From: Croceimicrobium sp965279135
GTDB lineage: Bacteria > Bacteroidota > Bacteroidia > Flavobacteriales > Schleiferiaceae
DNA: 64,000 nucleotides
Assembly: GCA_965279135.1 (NCBI GenBank)
Contig: OZ257133.1
Span: forward strand, 2,046,001-2,110,000
Direction: 5' to 3'
A program made the position numbers and the translations under genes. Within the stretch, counting starts at the first letter, position 1, and each line of letters begins with the position of its first letter. The notes beneath the pieces were generated by a model. The model ran no database searches and was not told the DNA's origin. It worked only from the letters and a program-made list of their open reading frames with translations. Below, one piece after another: positions 51,841 through 60,342 of the stretch.

Positions 51841-52382
51841 TTCTTGCGAGTCAACCTAATCTCCCGAGCCGAACCTTCGGCTTCCATTTCACGAAGATAC
51901 AACTCCAATTCTGTTTGAGTCAAGCTGCTTAAATCGCGCTTTCCGAGGGCTGGGTTCATAATGTAAACCTTAAACTGTTGATCCACATCTGGTGGAGCAG
52001 TTTGAAGGTCGGAATCCTTTACAATGAATCCCACATATCCCACTCCATAGTACATGCTAAATTCTCGGGTGTAACCACTGAAGTTAATGGTGTTAGGGAG
52101 CGTGTAAGTCGTTCCGCCATCTACATGGTAACCCAGGATAATCCCATTCTCGTAAGTGAATTGGTCAATTTCAGGGGCGTTGAATTCTTGATAGTATTGG
52201 AAATCCGGATCTCCGGGATTGTTAAAAGGCAACCAGCTTTCATAAAGGGCGATTGCATCAATTATGCGATAGCTTAATCCTGCTCCCGGAGGACCTTGTG
52301 GACCTTGTGGACCGGGGATGTTGCTTTCATAAGTACAAGAAGCGAGACTGAGGCCGAGGAGGAGTACGATTAGCTTTTTCAT
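51837..52382 (-). CDS. Lipoprotein with collagen-like Gly-Pro-Gln motif
   Basis: A 181-residue predicted lipoprotein: MKKLIVLLLGLSLASC, lipobox LASC, then YESNIP and three Gly-X-Y triplets (GPQGPQGPPG) before a beta-rich domain (about 40-150) of unknown fold rich in Tyr and Asp. Short collagen-like stretches just after a lipobox are seen in some Bacteroidota surface lipoproteins. Its stop overlaps the aminopeptidase start, so both are in one operon. Function unknown. Confidence 0.75.
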   Translation of the reverse strand: MKKLIVLLLGLSLASCTYESNIPGPQGPQGPPGAGLSYRIIDAIALYESWLPFNNPGDPDFQYYQEFNAPEIDQFTYENGIILGYHVDGGTTYTLPNTINFSGYTREFSMYYGVGYVGFIVKDSDLQTAPPDVDQQFKVYIMNPALGKRDLSSLTQTELELYLREMEAEGSAREIRLTRKK

Positions 52383-52437
52383 AATGTGTGGTCTTTAGAT
52401 TCTGATTACCTTAATAAAAATATCGTGCCAAAGTTCA

Positions 52438-54540
52438 TTAGGCGATTCTCCCCCAATCCACCTTTCCGGATTTTCGCTTCTGAAATTCAGAGAGTATGAA
52501 TTGATGGGATTCTGCTTTGAATTCCGGATCAGCTTTTATCAAATCCTCCAAGGCCCTGCGGGATAAATCCATAATCGGGGTATCCTGCTTTAAGTCGGCC
52601 AGCCTAAGATTCAACATCCCGCTCTGTTGCGTTCCCAATAAATCACCCGGCCCGCGAAGCTTTAAGTCCACATCGGCAATCTCAAAGCCATCTTGAGTGC
52701 GAACCATCGTCTCCATTCGTACCCGAGCCTCTCTGCTTAGCTTTAAGCTTGTCATCAAAATGCAATAGCTTTTCTCTGCTCCTCGACCTACTCTTCCGCG
52801 TAACTGATGCAATTGACTCAGCCCAAAACGCTCCGCGGATTCAATAACCATTACTGAAGCATTGGGCACATTTACCCCCACCTCAATTACCGTAGTGGCC
52901 ACCATAATTTGCGTCTTCCCTTTGGCAAAGCGTTGCATTTCGAATTCCTTGTCTTCCGGCTTCATTTTACCGTGGACTACACTAACCTGGTATTGAGGTC
53001 TTGGAAAAGCACGACAAATGCTCTCATAACCATCCATCAAATCTTTGTAGTCCATGGTTTCCGATTCCTCAATCAGGGGATAAACAATATAGACCTGTCG
53101 CCCTTTCGCAATCTCTTTTTCTAAGAAACCAAAAAGGCTATTCCGATCTTTATCATAAGCATGTCTGGTCGTAATAGGCTTTCTACCGGGCGGCAATTCA
53201 TCAATGATTGATAAATCAAGATTGCCATAAATGCTCATGGCAAGAGTACGTGGAATCGGGGTTGCCGTCATCACCAGAATATGGGGTGGCAACTTATTTT
53301 TCTTCCAAAGCTTTGCCCTTTGAGCCACTCCAAAACGATGTTGCTCGTCCACCACGGCAATTCCTAGATTTTGGTATTTAACCTTGTCTTCTAGTAAAGC
53401 ATGAGTACCGATGAGTATTTTAAGGTTACCGTTCTCCAAGCCCTCGTGAATCACTCTTCGCTGAGCAGTTTTCACGGAGCCTGTAAGCAGGGCCACCTGA
53501 ATAGGTAAGTCTTTCACCAATTCCGAAATGCCCTGATAATGCTGTTGGGCAAGAATCTCAGTGGGCGCCATGAGGCAAGCTTGAAATCCATTGTCGATAG
53601 CGATTAACATGCTCATTAAAGCGACAATAGTTTTACCTGATCCCACATCACCCTGCAAGAGGCGGTTCATGTGCTTACCATATCTGATATCCTGTCGTAC
53701 TTCTCTTAAAACACGCTTTTGTGCTGCAGTTAAAGGGAAGGGTAATACCTCTTCATAAAATCGGTTAAACAATTCACCAACTTCGGCAAAGGGATAGCTT
53801 TGAAAATCGCGATGATGCTTTCTCTTTTGAGCAGCCATTTCCATCTGAAAAAAGAACAGCTCCTCAAATTTTAGTCGTAGTCGAGCTTGCTCGGCACTTT
53901 CTAAAGAAGTAGGAAAGTGAATTTGCATTAATGCCTCTTCCCTGCCCATTAATGAATAGCGCTCTAAAAAATGGGGAGGGAAAAAATCCGGAAGCTGTGC
54001 TTTTAGCTGTGGAAGCAGCACCCTGGTAAACTTGGCCAAACCCTTATTATTGAGACCTCTCTGGTTTAGCTTTTCGGTGCTGGGATAAAGGGGTTGCAGA
54101 CCTTGTTGTGGACTCTTCTGGTAATCTACCTCCAACTCCAATTCTGGGTGCGCAAAATTCAGGGTGCCATTATAGAGACTCGGCTTTCCGTACAACACAT
54201 AAGTTTGATTTAGCTTTAAGGACTTAGAAATCCATTGCGCACCTTTAAACCAAATCAGATCCACTGAACCACTCTCATCTTCAAACACTGCTCTTAATCT
54301 CTTAGCCCTCGATTTTCCTTGCTCGAGATCCATTCGGATTATCTGACCTTTTAGCTGGACTTCTGTAGATAGACCCGCAATTTCTTTGATCTGATAGAAC
54401 CGGCTGCGATCTACATAACGATAGGGATACAATTGCAATAGATCTGCAAATCGATAAATGCCTAATTCCTTCTTCAGAAGGTCGGCTTTCGCCGGTCCGA
54501 CCCCCTTTAAATATTCAATCGCAGTGCTTAGAATTGACAT
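52438..54540 (-). CDS. recG: ATP-dependent DNA helicase RecG
   Basis: A 700-residue superfamily 2 helicase that remodels stalled forks. An N-terminal wedge with the OB fold (about 55-150, STEVQLKGQIIRMDLE) precedes helicase domain 1 with GDVGSGKTIVA, VVDEQHRFGV (DEQH rather than DEAH, as usual in RecG) and TATPIPRTLAM; domain 2 contains TTVIEVGVNVPNASVMVIE and HQLRGRVGRG. ATG 54540 (MSILSTAIEYLKGVGP) is the family start; an in-frame start at 54579 adds a non-family extension. A TATATTTG is located 4-12 nt before this ATG. Confidence 0.96.
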   Translation of the reverse strand: MSILSTAIEYLKGVGPAKADLLKKELGIYRFADLLQLYPYRYVDRSRFYQIKEIAGLSTEVQLKGQIIRMDLEQGKSRAKRLRAVFEDESGSVDLIWFKGAQWISKSLKLNQTYVLYGKPSLYNGTLNFAHPELELEVDYQKSPQQGLQPLYPSTEKLNQRGLNNKGLAKFTRVLLPQLKAQLPDFFPPHFLERYSLMGREEALMQIHFPTSLESAEQARLRLKFEELFFFQMEMAAQKRKHHRDFQSYPFAEVGELFNRFYEEVLPFPLTAAQKRVLREVRQDIRYGKHMNRLLQGDVGSGKTIVALMSMLIAIDNGFQACLMAPTEILAQQHYQGISELVKDLPIQVALLTGSVKTAQRRVIHEGLENGNLKILIGTHALLEDKVKYQNLGIAVVDEQHRFGVAQRAKLWKKNKLPPHILVMTATPIPRTLAMSIYGNLDLSIIDELPPGRKPITTRHAYDKDRNSLFGFLEKEIAKGRQVYIVYPLIEESETMDYKDLMDGYESICRAFPRPQYQVSVVHGKMKPEDKEFEMQRFAKGKTQIMVATTVIEVGVNVPNASVMVIESAERFGLSQLHQLRGRVGRGAEKSYCILMTSLKLSREARVRMETMVRTQDGFEIADVDLKLRGPGDLLGTQQSGMLNLRLADLKQDTPIMDLSRRALEDLIKADPEFKAESHQFILSEFQKRKSGKVDWGRIA

Positions 54541-54544
54541 CCCA

Positions 54545-54552
54545 CAAATATA
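54545..54552 (-). promoter_or_regulatory. Possible -7 element immediately before recG
   Basis: TATATTTG on the minus strand, an exact TAnnTTTG, ends 4 nt before the ATG at 54540. If used, the mRNA would be nearly leaderless. No TTG is found 17-20 nt upstream. Confidence 0.3.
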
Positions 54553-54631
54553 AAACCCCTTTAGCAGGCGGAGATGCACCTTTGGCTAATTGAAAGCCAC
54601 CGAATAAGTGATATGTTCTAATTTAGCTTTT

Positions 54632-56674
54632 ATGAGTCGACTCCTCTTTTTCCTAATGCTTAGCATTGGCCTCTCTGCACAAAATCTGCAATTAGCCTGG
54701 TTCACCCAAAATGATCATGTAAATATCGTAGATAGCGAAATGGACCCCTGGGGTAACATCGTAGTCGCAGGAACCTTTACAGGAATCGTCGACTTCGATC
54801 ATGGGCCTCACGTTCGTTTAGATACTGCCGTTGGAATCTACGACATGTTCATCGCGAAGTATGACGCCTATGGAAACCTACTATGGGTGCATTCCTTAGG
54901 GAATAACAATCCAGAGAAAATCAAGGCCTTAGACATTGATGCTAGTGGAAATATTTATGCCGTTGGAGAATTTACACGCTCCATGGACTTCGACCCAGGA
55001 CCTGGAGTTCGCAATCTTCAAGTTGTAGGTTATGCGGACATTTTTCTGTGGGCCCTTAGACCTAATGGAGACCTCTATTTTGCAAAAGCATTTGGCGATG
55101 CCTCTTTAGAAAGCCCTAATGACATTTCCGTTAATGATCTAGGTGAAATTGCAATTACAGGCTTCTACTGGGGGAATGGTGACATGGACCCTACACCTGG
55201 ATACTTCCCATTCGTTAATCGAGGTCAAGCGGACATTTTCGTCTTCCGACTTACACCGGGTGGCAATCCCTGGTGGATTCGGCACTTTGGATCATCAAAA
55301 GAAGATCAGGCATTGAATATTGAATTGGGTAATGACGGAGAAATTTACCTTCAAGGATTTTTTGAAGATTCGGTTGATTTTAATCCGGATACACTTTCAA
55401 CCGCCACCTTTTACCTCGATGCAAACGTAAGCGGAGAAGGATTCTTTCTGCATCTCAGCCCGCAAGGGCTTTTCAAATCGGCAATGGCATGTCCACTTGT
55501 TCCCCAAAAGATGGAATTAGTTAATGACCAGTCTCTCTACTTTTCGGGATATTTTTCCGGTAGCCGGGATTTTGACCCCGATAGCACCTTGTCCTTTAAC
55601 CTCAATGCCGTAGGTAATCAAACGCCATACTACGCCTGGAACATTGATACCGGATGGACCTTTAAATGGGCAAACATGTGGGGTGAGGCTAAGCTTGGAA
55701 AGAGTAGTTTAAGTCTAAGCCGAGCCGGAGATGAAGGAGTCATAATTTCAGCCCCCTTTTCCGGTAGTATGGATTTAGATCCAGGAAACGGAACCCGCAA
55801 CGCCAGCTCTAATGGATTTGAGGACATTTTCATAGCCCACCTCGATTCGGCTGGGCAACTTCTATTCGGTCATACCTGGGGAGGCGGGCAAAGCGATATT
55901 CCCGCGCTAGCAATGGTTAATGGCAATGGAGAAATCTATGTTGGCGGACGTTTTAGAGGAACTATGGATTTTGATCCCGATCCGTTGATCACCGATAATG
56001 GATCAGCAGTCGGATTAGAATCATTCATGCTAAAACTCACTTATTGCCAGGAAGTATATGGTTATGATACGATTGATGCCTGTAATTCCTATACCTGGAT
56101 TAATTCCTTTACCTATAATGACAATAGTAGCGGGGATCGTTACATTATGCAAAGCCCTTCTGGTTGCGACTCTTTAGTCTACCTTCACCTCAACATGAAT
56201 TTCATCGACTCCACCGCATCGCAATGGAATGATAGCACACTAATTGCTACCCAGCCCTTAGCCAAATATCAATGGATTGATTGCGATAGTGGACTACCGA
56301 TCATAGGCGAAATCAACCGAGAGTTTTATCCAGATTCAAGCGGGAATTATGCGGTCATCATAAGCACCCAAAATTGTGTAGATACCAGTGCATGTATTCT
56401 ATTCTCGAAACCTATCGGAATATCTGAAGAGGAGGCGCCAATAATGATTAGCGCTTTTCCAAATCCAAGTAAAGGTTTGGTAAACATCGAATCCTCCAAC
56501 AACTTATTTGGGAGCCCGTTCATGCTCACCGATCTTCAGGGTAGGATACTGCTTCAAGGGGAAATGGGTAATGGCAACCGACACGAAATTCATCTGCCTC
56601 CCCAAAAGGGAATCTATCTCCTTCAAGTGATTCAGGATGGTGAAAGACATAGCCTGCGATTAATTAAGGAATAG
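54632..56674 (+). CDS. Secreted seven-repeat propeller protein with T9SS sorting domain
   Basis: A 680-residue protein. Signal peptide MSRLLFFLMLSIGLSAQN from the ATG at 54632 (a GTG at 54608 would add eight residues). Residues about 25-470 hold seven repeats of about 60 residues of the pattern G-[NE]-I-x-[VL]-x-G-x-F-x-G-x-[MV]-D-[FML]-[DN]-P, each followed by a D-I/M-F-x-x-[RKL] strand and a G-x-[LPI]-x-W/F-x turn. They fit a seven-bladed SBBP-like beta-propeller. Then come a DTIDACNSYTW...GCDSLVYLHL module, a QWIDCDSG module, and the T9SS type A ending ISAFPNPSKGLVNIE...GIYLLQVI. Ligand unknown; probably an adhesive surface protein. Confidence 0.82.
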   Translation: MSRLLFFLMLSIGLSAQNLQLAWFTQNDHVNIVDSEMDPWGNIVVAGTFTGIVDFDHGPHVRLDTAVGIYDMFIAKYDAYGNLLWVHSLGNNNPEKIKALDIDASGNIYAVGEFTRSMDFDPGPGVRNLQVVGYADIFLWALRPNGDLYFAKAFGDASLESPNDISVNDLGEIAITGFYWGNGDMDPTPGYFPFVNRGQADIFVFRLTPGGNPWWIRHFGSSKEDQALNIELGNDGEIYLQGFFEDSVDFNPDTLSTATFYLDANVSGEGFFLHLSPQGLFKSAMACPLVPQKMELVNDQSLYFSGYFSGSRDFDPDSTLSFNLNAVGNQTPYYAWNIDTGWTFKWANMWGEAKLGKSSLSLSRAGDEGVIISAPFSGSMDLDPGNGTRNASSNGFEDIFIAHLDSAGQLLFGHTWGGGQSDIPALAMVNGNGEIYVGGRFRGTMDFDPDPLITDNGSAVGLESFMLKLTYCQEVYGYDTIDACNSYTWINSFTYNDNSSGDRYIMQSPSGCDSLVYLHLNMNFIDSTASQWNDSTLIATQPLAKYQWIDCDSGLPIIGEINREFYPDSSGNYAVIISTQNCVDTSACILFSKPIGISEEEAPIMISAFPNPSKGLVNIESSNNLFGSPFMLTDLQGRILLQGEMGNGNRHEIHLPPQKGIYLLQVIQDGERHSLRLIKE

Positions 56675-56736
56675 CCCGCTATATTTGTTAAATCGCAAAG
56701 CCAGCCTACATAAAGATCAAAGCCGGGAGAAGGTCC

Positions 56737-57534
56737 TTGTTAGCGCAATTCAAGGAAATCCAGCAATATCGTGGCTTATGGATAAGCTTAGCAAGACGTG
56801 ATTTTAAGGTTCGTTATGCGCAAACTCTTTTAGGCTCGCTATGGGCAATTATACAGCCCTTAATTTCAGTCGCCGTTCTCTATTTAGTTTTTAGCCGTGC
56901 ATTAAAGGCAGATACCTCCGGAATCCCATTCCTGAGCTATACCCTTAGTGGATTAGCCTTTTGGGGCTTCTTTAACTACAATCTTGGACAAGGGGCAAGT
57001 GCTTTAATTCAATCACGGGCAATGCTCCAGAAGATTTACTTTCCTCGAATCATCCTCGTGCTTTCTAAAAGCCTGGTAGCCGCTGTCGATCTCCTCTTTG
57101 TTCTGGCTATATTCATTGTGATCGGATATGAAGATATTTTATTTGGCGGCCTCGGTCTAATAAGCTTTTTCTGGGCCCTCCTTTTGGCCTTTCTTGCCTC
57201 GCAGGGTCTTGCACTCTGGATCGCAGCTCTAAGTATTCGATTCAGAGATTTACAACAAATCATACCCTTCTTTAGCCAGTTGCTCTTTTTTCTAAGTCCA
57301 ATCGCATATAGCTCAGAGCTTTGGACAAATTCCTTGAATTCCTCCTACCACAAATATCTCTACCTCAACCCGATGCAATCGATCTTAGAGACCTGGCGAC
57401 ATGGATTATTCGGGATTGAGCCTCTTTTAGGGCATCAAGGATTATGGATTGGATCCGCTGTTTGCCTGGGCCTATTTGTAAGTGGTTGGCTATACTTCCA
57501 GGCTTCAGAATCAAAAATGGCGGATCTGATATGA
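56737..57534 (+). CDS. ABC-2 polysaccharide export permease (Wzm-like)
   Basis: A 265-residue permease with about six membrane helices, preceded by the amphipathic gate helix WISLARRDFKVRYAQTLLGSLWAIIQPL, the pattern of O-antigen/teichoic-acid exporters. Starts at TTG 56737; its stop overlaps the ATPase start (ATGA). With the next gene it exports a lipid-linked glycan across the inner membrane. Confidence 0.9.
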   Translation: MLAQFKEIQQYRGLWISLARRDFKVRYAQTLLGSLWAIIQPLISVAVLYLVFSRALKADTSGIPFLSYTLSGLAFWGFFNYNLGQGASALIQSRAMLQKIYFPRIILVLSKSLVAAVDLLFVLAIFIVIGYEDILFGGLGLISFFWALLLAFLASQGLALWIAALSIRFRDLQQIIPFFSQLLFFLSPIAYSSELWTNSLNSSYHKYLYLNPMQSILETWRHGLFGIEPLLGHQGLWIGSAVCLGLFVSGWLYFQASESKMADLI

Positions 57535-58664
57535 GTAACGCCATAGAAATCAAAGGGCTTTCAAAGGAATACCTCATTTCCGGAAAGGAAAAATTCTGGG
57601 CAATTGAAGATCTTAATCTCCAGCTTCAACAAGGAGAAGTACTAGGCCTAATTGGTGCTAATGGGGCCGGCAAATCTACCCTCCTAAAAATTCTTTCAAG
57701 GATTACCGCTCCTACTAAAGGGGAAGTGCTAGCCTATGGGAAGATGGCTTCCTTATTAGAAGTGGGCACAGGCTTTCATCCCGATTTAAGCGGTCGGGAA
57801 AATATCTTCCTTAATGGTAGTATTCTAGGAATGAGCCGCAAGGCTATAAAATCGCGCTTTGATGAAATTGTCGATTTCGCGGGGGTGAGTCGTTTCCTAG
57901 ATATGCCCGTAAAGCGCTACAGCAGTGGCATGTTCGTTCGACTGGCCTTTTCAGTTGCAGCACATTTAGATGCCGAAATACTGCTCATTGACGAAGTGTT
58001 GGCCGTAGGTGATGCTGAGTTTCAGAAAAAGTGCCTTAATCGAATGGAAGATATTTCCAAGGAACAGGCGCGCAGCATCATTTTCGTGAGCCATAATATG
58101 GGGGCCATAAACAGTCTATGTGATCGAGTGGCTTGGCTTAATCAAGGAAAGCTCAGTGCTCTAGGTGAGCCCAATGAAGTAATTGAAAACTACCTTAAAG
58201 GTCTGGAAGCTTTGCAAAGCGAGGAATCCGTTGCCGAACGCAGCGATCGTGATGGTGATGGCCGAGCACGATTCACGGAAATTAAGACTAGCGGCGCGCA
58301 AGGAGAATCTCTTATCATCAATGGATCCGATTTACAAACAACACTAAGCTGGGATACTCACACTGAAGCGAAGGAAATTCGAATCGAATTACATCTGTTC
58401 AATAGCCGCGGAAATTACCTGAGCAGCTTTCAGCATGCATTAAATGGTCAAGCAAGAGAAGCACTTTTGAACATCCCTAATCTCAATTTGATGCCAGGTC
58501 GGTTCTTCTTTAATGCCCATCTCTATCTTGATGGCATCCGGGCAGACTTTCTGGGCAGAGCTTGCTATTTCAATGTGGTATCAGAAGAGTGGCAGCAAAA
58601 TGAGATAGCCGTGCAAAGGCAAAACCCTGGTGTGTTTATCAATCACCTTTGGCGTGATCCTTAA
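57531..58664 (+). CDS. ABC polysaccharide export ATPase with C-terminal binding domain (Wzt-like)
   Basis: A 377-residue ATPase. Nucleotide-binding domain with Walker A GLIGANGAGKSTLLKIL (about 42-58), the exporter motif EVGTGFHPDLSGRENIFLNG, signature RYSSGMFVRLAFSVA, Walker B ILLIDEVLAVGDAEF and H-loop FVSHNMG. The region after about residue 240 is a beta-sandwich-like domain (GRARFTEIKTSG... GRFFFNAHLYLDGIRADF), matching the Wzt C-terminal glycan-recognition domain. ATG 57531 is chosen because it overlaps the permease stop by four bases; a longer reading would overlap much more. Confidence 0.92.
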   Translation: MSNAIEIKGLSKEYLISGKEKFWAIEDLNLQLQQGEVLGLIGANGAGKSTLLKILSRITAPTKGEVLAYGKMASLLEVGTGFHPDLSGRENIFLNGSILGMSRKAIKSRFDEIVDFAGVSRFLDMPVKRYSSGMFVRLAFSVAAHLDAEILLIDEVLAVGDAEFQKKCLNRMEDISKEQARSIIFVSHNMGAINSLCDRVAWLNQGKLSALGEPNEVIENYLKGLEALQSEESVAERSDRDGDGRARFTEIKTSGAQGESLIINGSDLQTTLSWDTHTEAKEIRIELHLFNSRGNYLSSFQHALNGQAREALLNIPNLNLMPGRFFFNAHLYLDGIRADFLGRACYFNVVSEEWQQNEIAVQRQNPGVFINHLWRDP

Positions 58665-58722
58665 ACGAGGAAGCGACCCGAACCTAAGCCCGAATCGCTT
58701 CACCAATCTGAGAGAAAAATCC

Positions 58723-59763
58723 TTAGAGCTTCTCGTTAAACCACTTAGTGGCCTCAGTTACCGACTCATTTACCTCAGCAGGCTGATCATAGTAGTTAAA
58801 CTGGTGAAAAGGTGATTCCAATTCCGTTTCCATCCAATGTAATCTCTTATCCTCTGCGGCAATCTGAGCAAAGTATTTACGAGTATAATCGGGTAATACT
58901 GCTCCGTCAGAATGAATCATCAAAGTTGCTTGCTTCAGATTTTTGGCCGATCCCATAGGATCAGTAGTTAACCAATCCTCCCATGACATTACTGCAAATC
59001 GGTCATTACTCCATTCTGGAATCGCGCCACGCTCAGGATTCAAATAGTAATCATAAGGCCCATACATAGCCGCGGCAGCATTCTCAGTAGATATGGTTGG
59101 GATGTAATCTACTACACCATTCTCTGCAAAATTCTTTTTGGCTTCACGAGCAGCAGTAATCTTCTCATTTACCCCCTCTTCACCACCGTAAAAGAGTTTT
59201 ACGGCTTCTGCATCATGCAGCCATGAAGCCGCGGTAACAACAGATTTAATGCGATCGTCTTCTGAGGCAGCCATAAGGGTATACATTGCTCCTGCGCATA
59301 CACCAAAGGCACCAATCTTTGCATTATCAACCTCAGGTAAAGATTCAAGATAGCTTACCGCATTCTCAATATCCACCTTCTTTAAGGATGGACTTTCAAA
59401 AAAGCGTGGCTCACCTTCACTCTCCCCAAAATTCCTAAAATCGAAAGCCAGGGTAATAAATCCTTCCTCTGATAATTCCTTAGCATATAAACCCGCCATT
59501 TGCTCCTTAACGGTGGTCCAACTTCCGGAAACAACGATTGCTGGGTAAGTTTTTGTTGAGTCAAAGTTTGCCGGACGGTAAAGGTTTCCTACCAATTTTG
59601 ATCCTTCACTATTAAAACTGATTTTCTCCATTTCAACTTGATTTGATTTTTGATTTTCGGGCACAGTTTCTGCTACCACCTGATTGTTTTGAGGAGCACT
59701 ATTACAACTCCCGATGATTAAGGCCATTAAGGCCATGCCGATACTTTTTTTCATGATTTTCAT
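58723..59763 (-). CDS. Alpha/beta hydrolase lipoprotein with Cys nucleophile
   Basis: A 346-residue predicted lipoprotein: signal MKIMKKSIGMALMALIIGSC with lipobox IGSC. Hydrolase core (about 50-346) with the oxyanion region VVSGSW and the nucleophile elbow GAFGVCAGAMY, where the usual Ser is Cys156 as in dienelactone-hydrolase/YcjY-like proteins. A possible His is in ESPFHQFNY near the end and a possible acid is in MIHSDGAV. ATG 59763 overlaps the NTF2-like gene's stop by four bases. Substrate unknown. Confidence 0.8.
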   Translation of the reverse strand: MKIMKKSIGMALMALIIGSCNSAPQNNQVVAETVPENQKSNQVEMEKISFNSEGSKLVGNLYRPANFDSTKTYPAIVVSGSWTTVKEQMAGLYAKELSEEGFITLAFDFRNFGESEGEPRFFESPSLKKVDIENAVSYLESLPEVDNAKIGAFGVCAGAMYTLMAASEDDRIKSVVTAASWLHDAEAVKLFYGGEEGVNEKITAAREAKKNFAENGVVDYIPTISTENAAAAMYGPYDYYLNPERGAIPEWSNDRFAVMSWEDWLTTDPMGSAKNLKQATLMIHSDGAVLPDYTRKYFAQIAAEDKRLHWMETELESPFHQFNYYDQPAEVNESVTEATKWFNEKL

Positions 59764-60260
59764 TTTAAAAGGTTTTGTGCTAAAACTGGTAATTCAGTAT
59801 TACCATCTTGATACTTGTAATTGAACTTCATACCGCTGATTTTCCACCTATTCCCCTCATCCTTAATAAGATTAAAGTCATAAGAGCCTACCACAATCCA
59901 AAGGTTTCCCTTCCCATTTTCCAGATAATGGCTAGCGGTGCCATAACAGAAAACCTCAGCGGATTCAAGGCTTTCTTTACTCATCATGTTGCCAATCTGA
60001 TGATGGGTGGATTTGAAGCCCGGCAAAATCTTTTTCCAGGAATCCACTATTGCTGTTGGACTTAGGGTTACTGCCTCGGTACCTGTCATACTAGAATAAT
60101 CCAACCGTACCTCTGCAGCGAAACAATCCATTACTGATGACCAGTCCCGATTATCTGTGGCAATAAAAAGTTGATGGACCACATCCTTAGGATTCTCCAT
60201 TTTCTGTGCATTTAAGTTGATCGTAACAAGACTTATAAAAGCCAGGATGTAAGTTTTCAT
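59760..60260 (-). CDS. Exported NTF2-like (SnoaL-like) protein
   Basis: A 166-residue protein with a signal peptide from ATG 60260 (MKTYILAFISLVTINLNAQ); an upstream ATG at 60281 adds seven residues and is less likely. The mature part (NPKDVVHQLFIATDNRDWSSVMDCFAAEVRLDY... GNRWKISGMKFNYKY) fits a SnoaL_4-type cone fold. No catalytic residue is named with certainty. It is translationally coupled to the hydrolase and is likely a partner of it. Confidence 0.8.
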   Translation of the reverse strand: MKTYILAFISLVTINLNAQKMENPKDVVHQLFIATDNRDWSSVMDCFAAEVRLDYSSMTGTEAVTLSPTAIVDSWKKILPGFKSTHHQIGNMMSKESLESAEVFCYGTASHYLENGKGNLWIVVGSYDFNLIKDEGNRWKISGMKFNYKYQDGNTELPVLAQNLLK

Positions 60261-60342
60261 ACCGATGTATCTTTTTGACAATACAAAGGTTGAAAGCTCA
60301 GAATGGAGCCGAATTATAATTTCAAAGGAGCTAGTCTAAATA

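Noticed and set aside
54575..54590. CACCTTTGG upstream of the seven-repeat protein as a promoter
   Set aside because: Same first-base mismatch and no TTG at the right distance.
58670..58701. Inverted repeat GAAGCGA/TCGCTTC between the Wzt-like gene and the convergent hydrolase gene as a terminator
   Set aside because: Stem of 7 bp, loop of 18 nt and no T run on either strand, so it does not meet the criteria for an intrinsic terminator.
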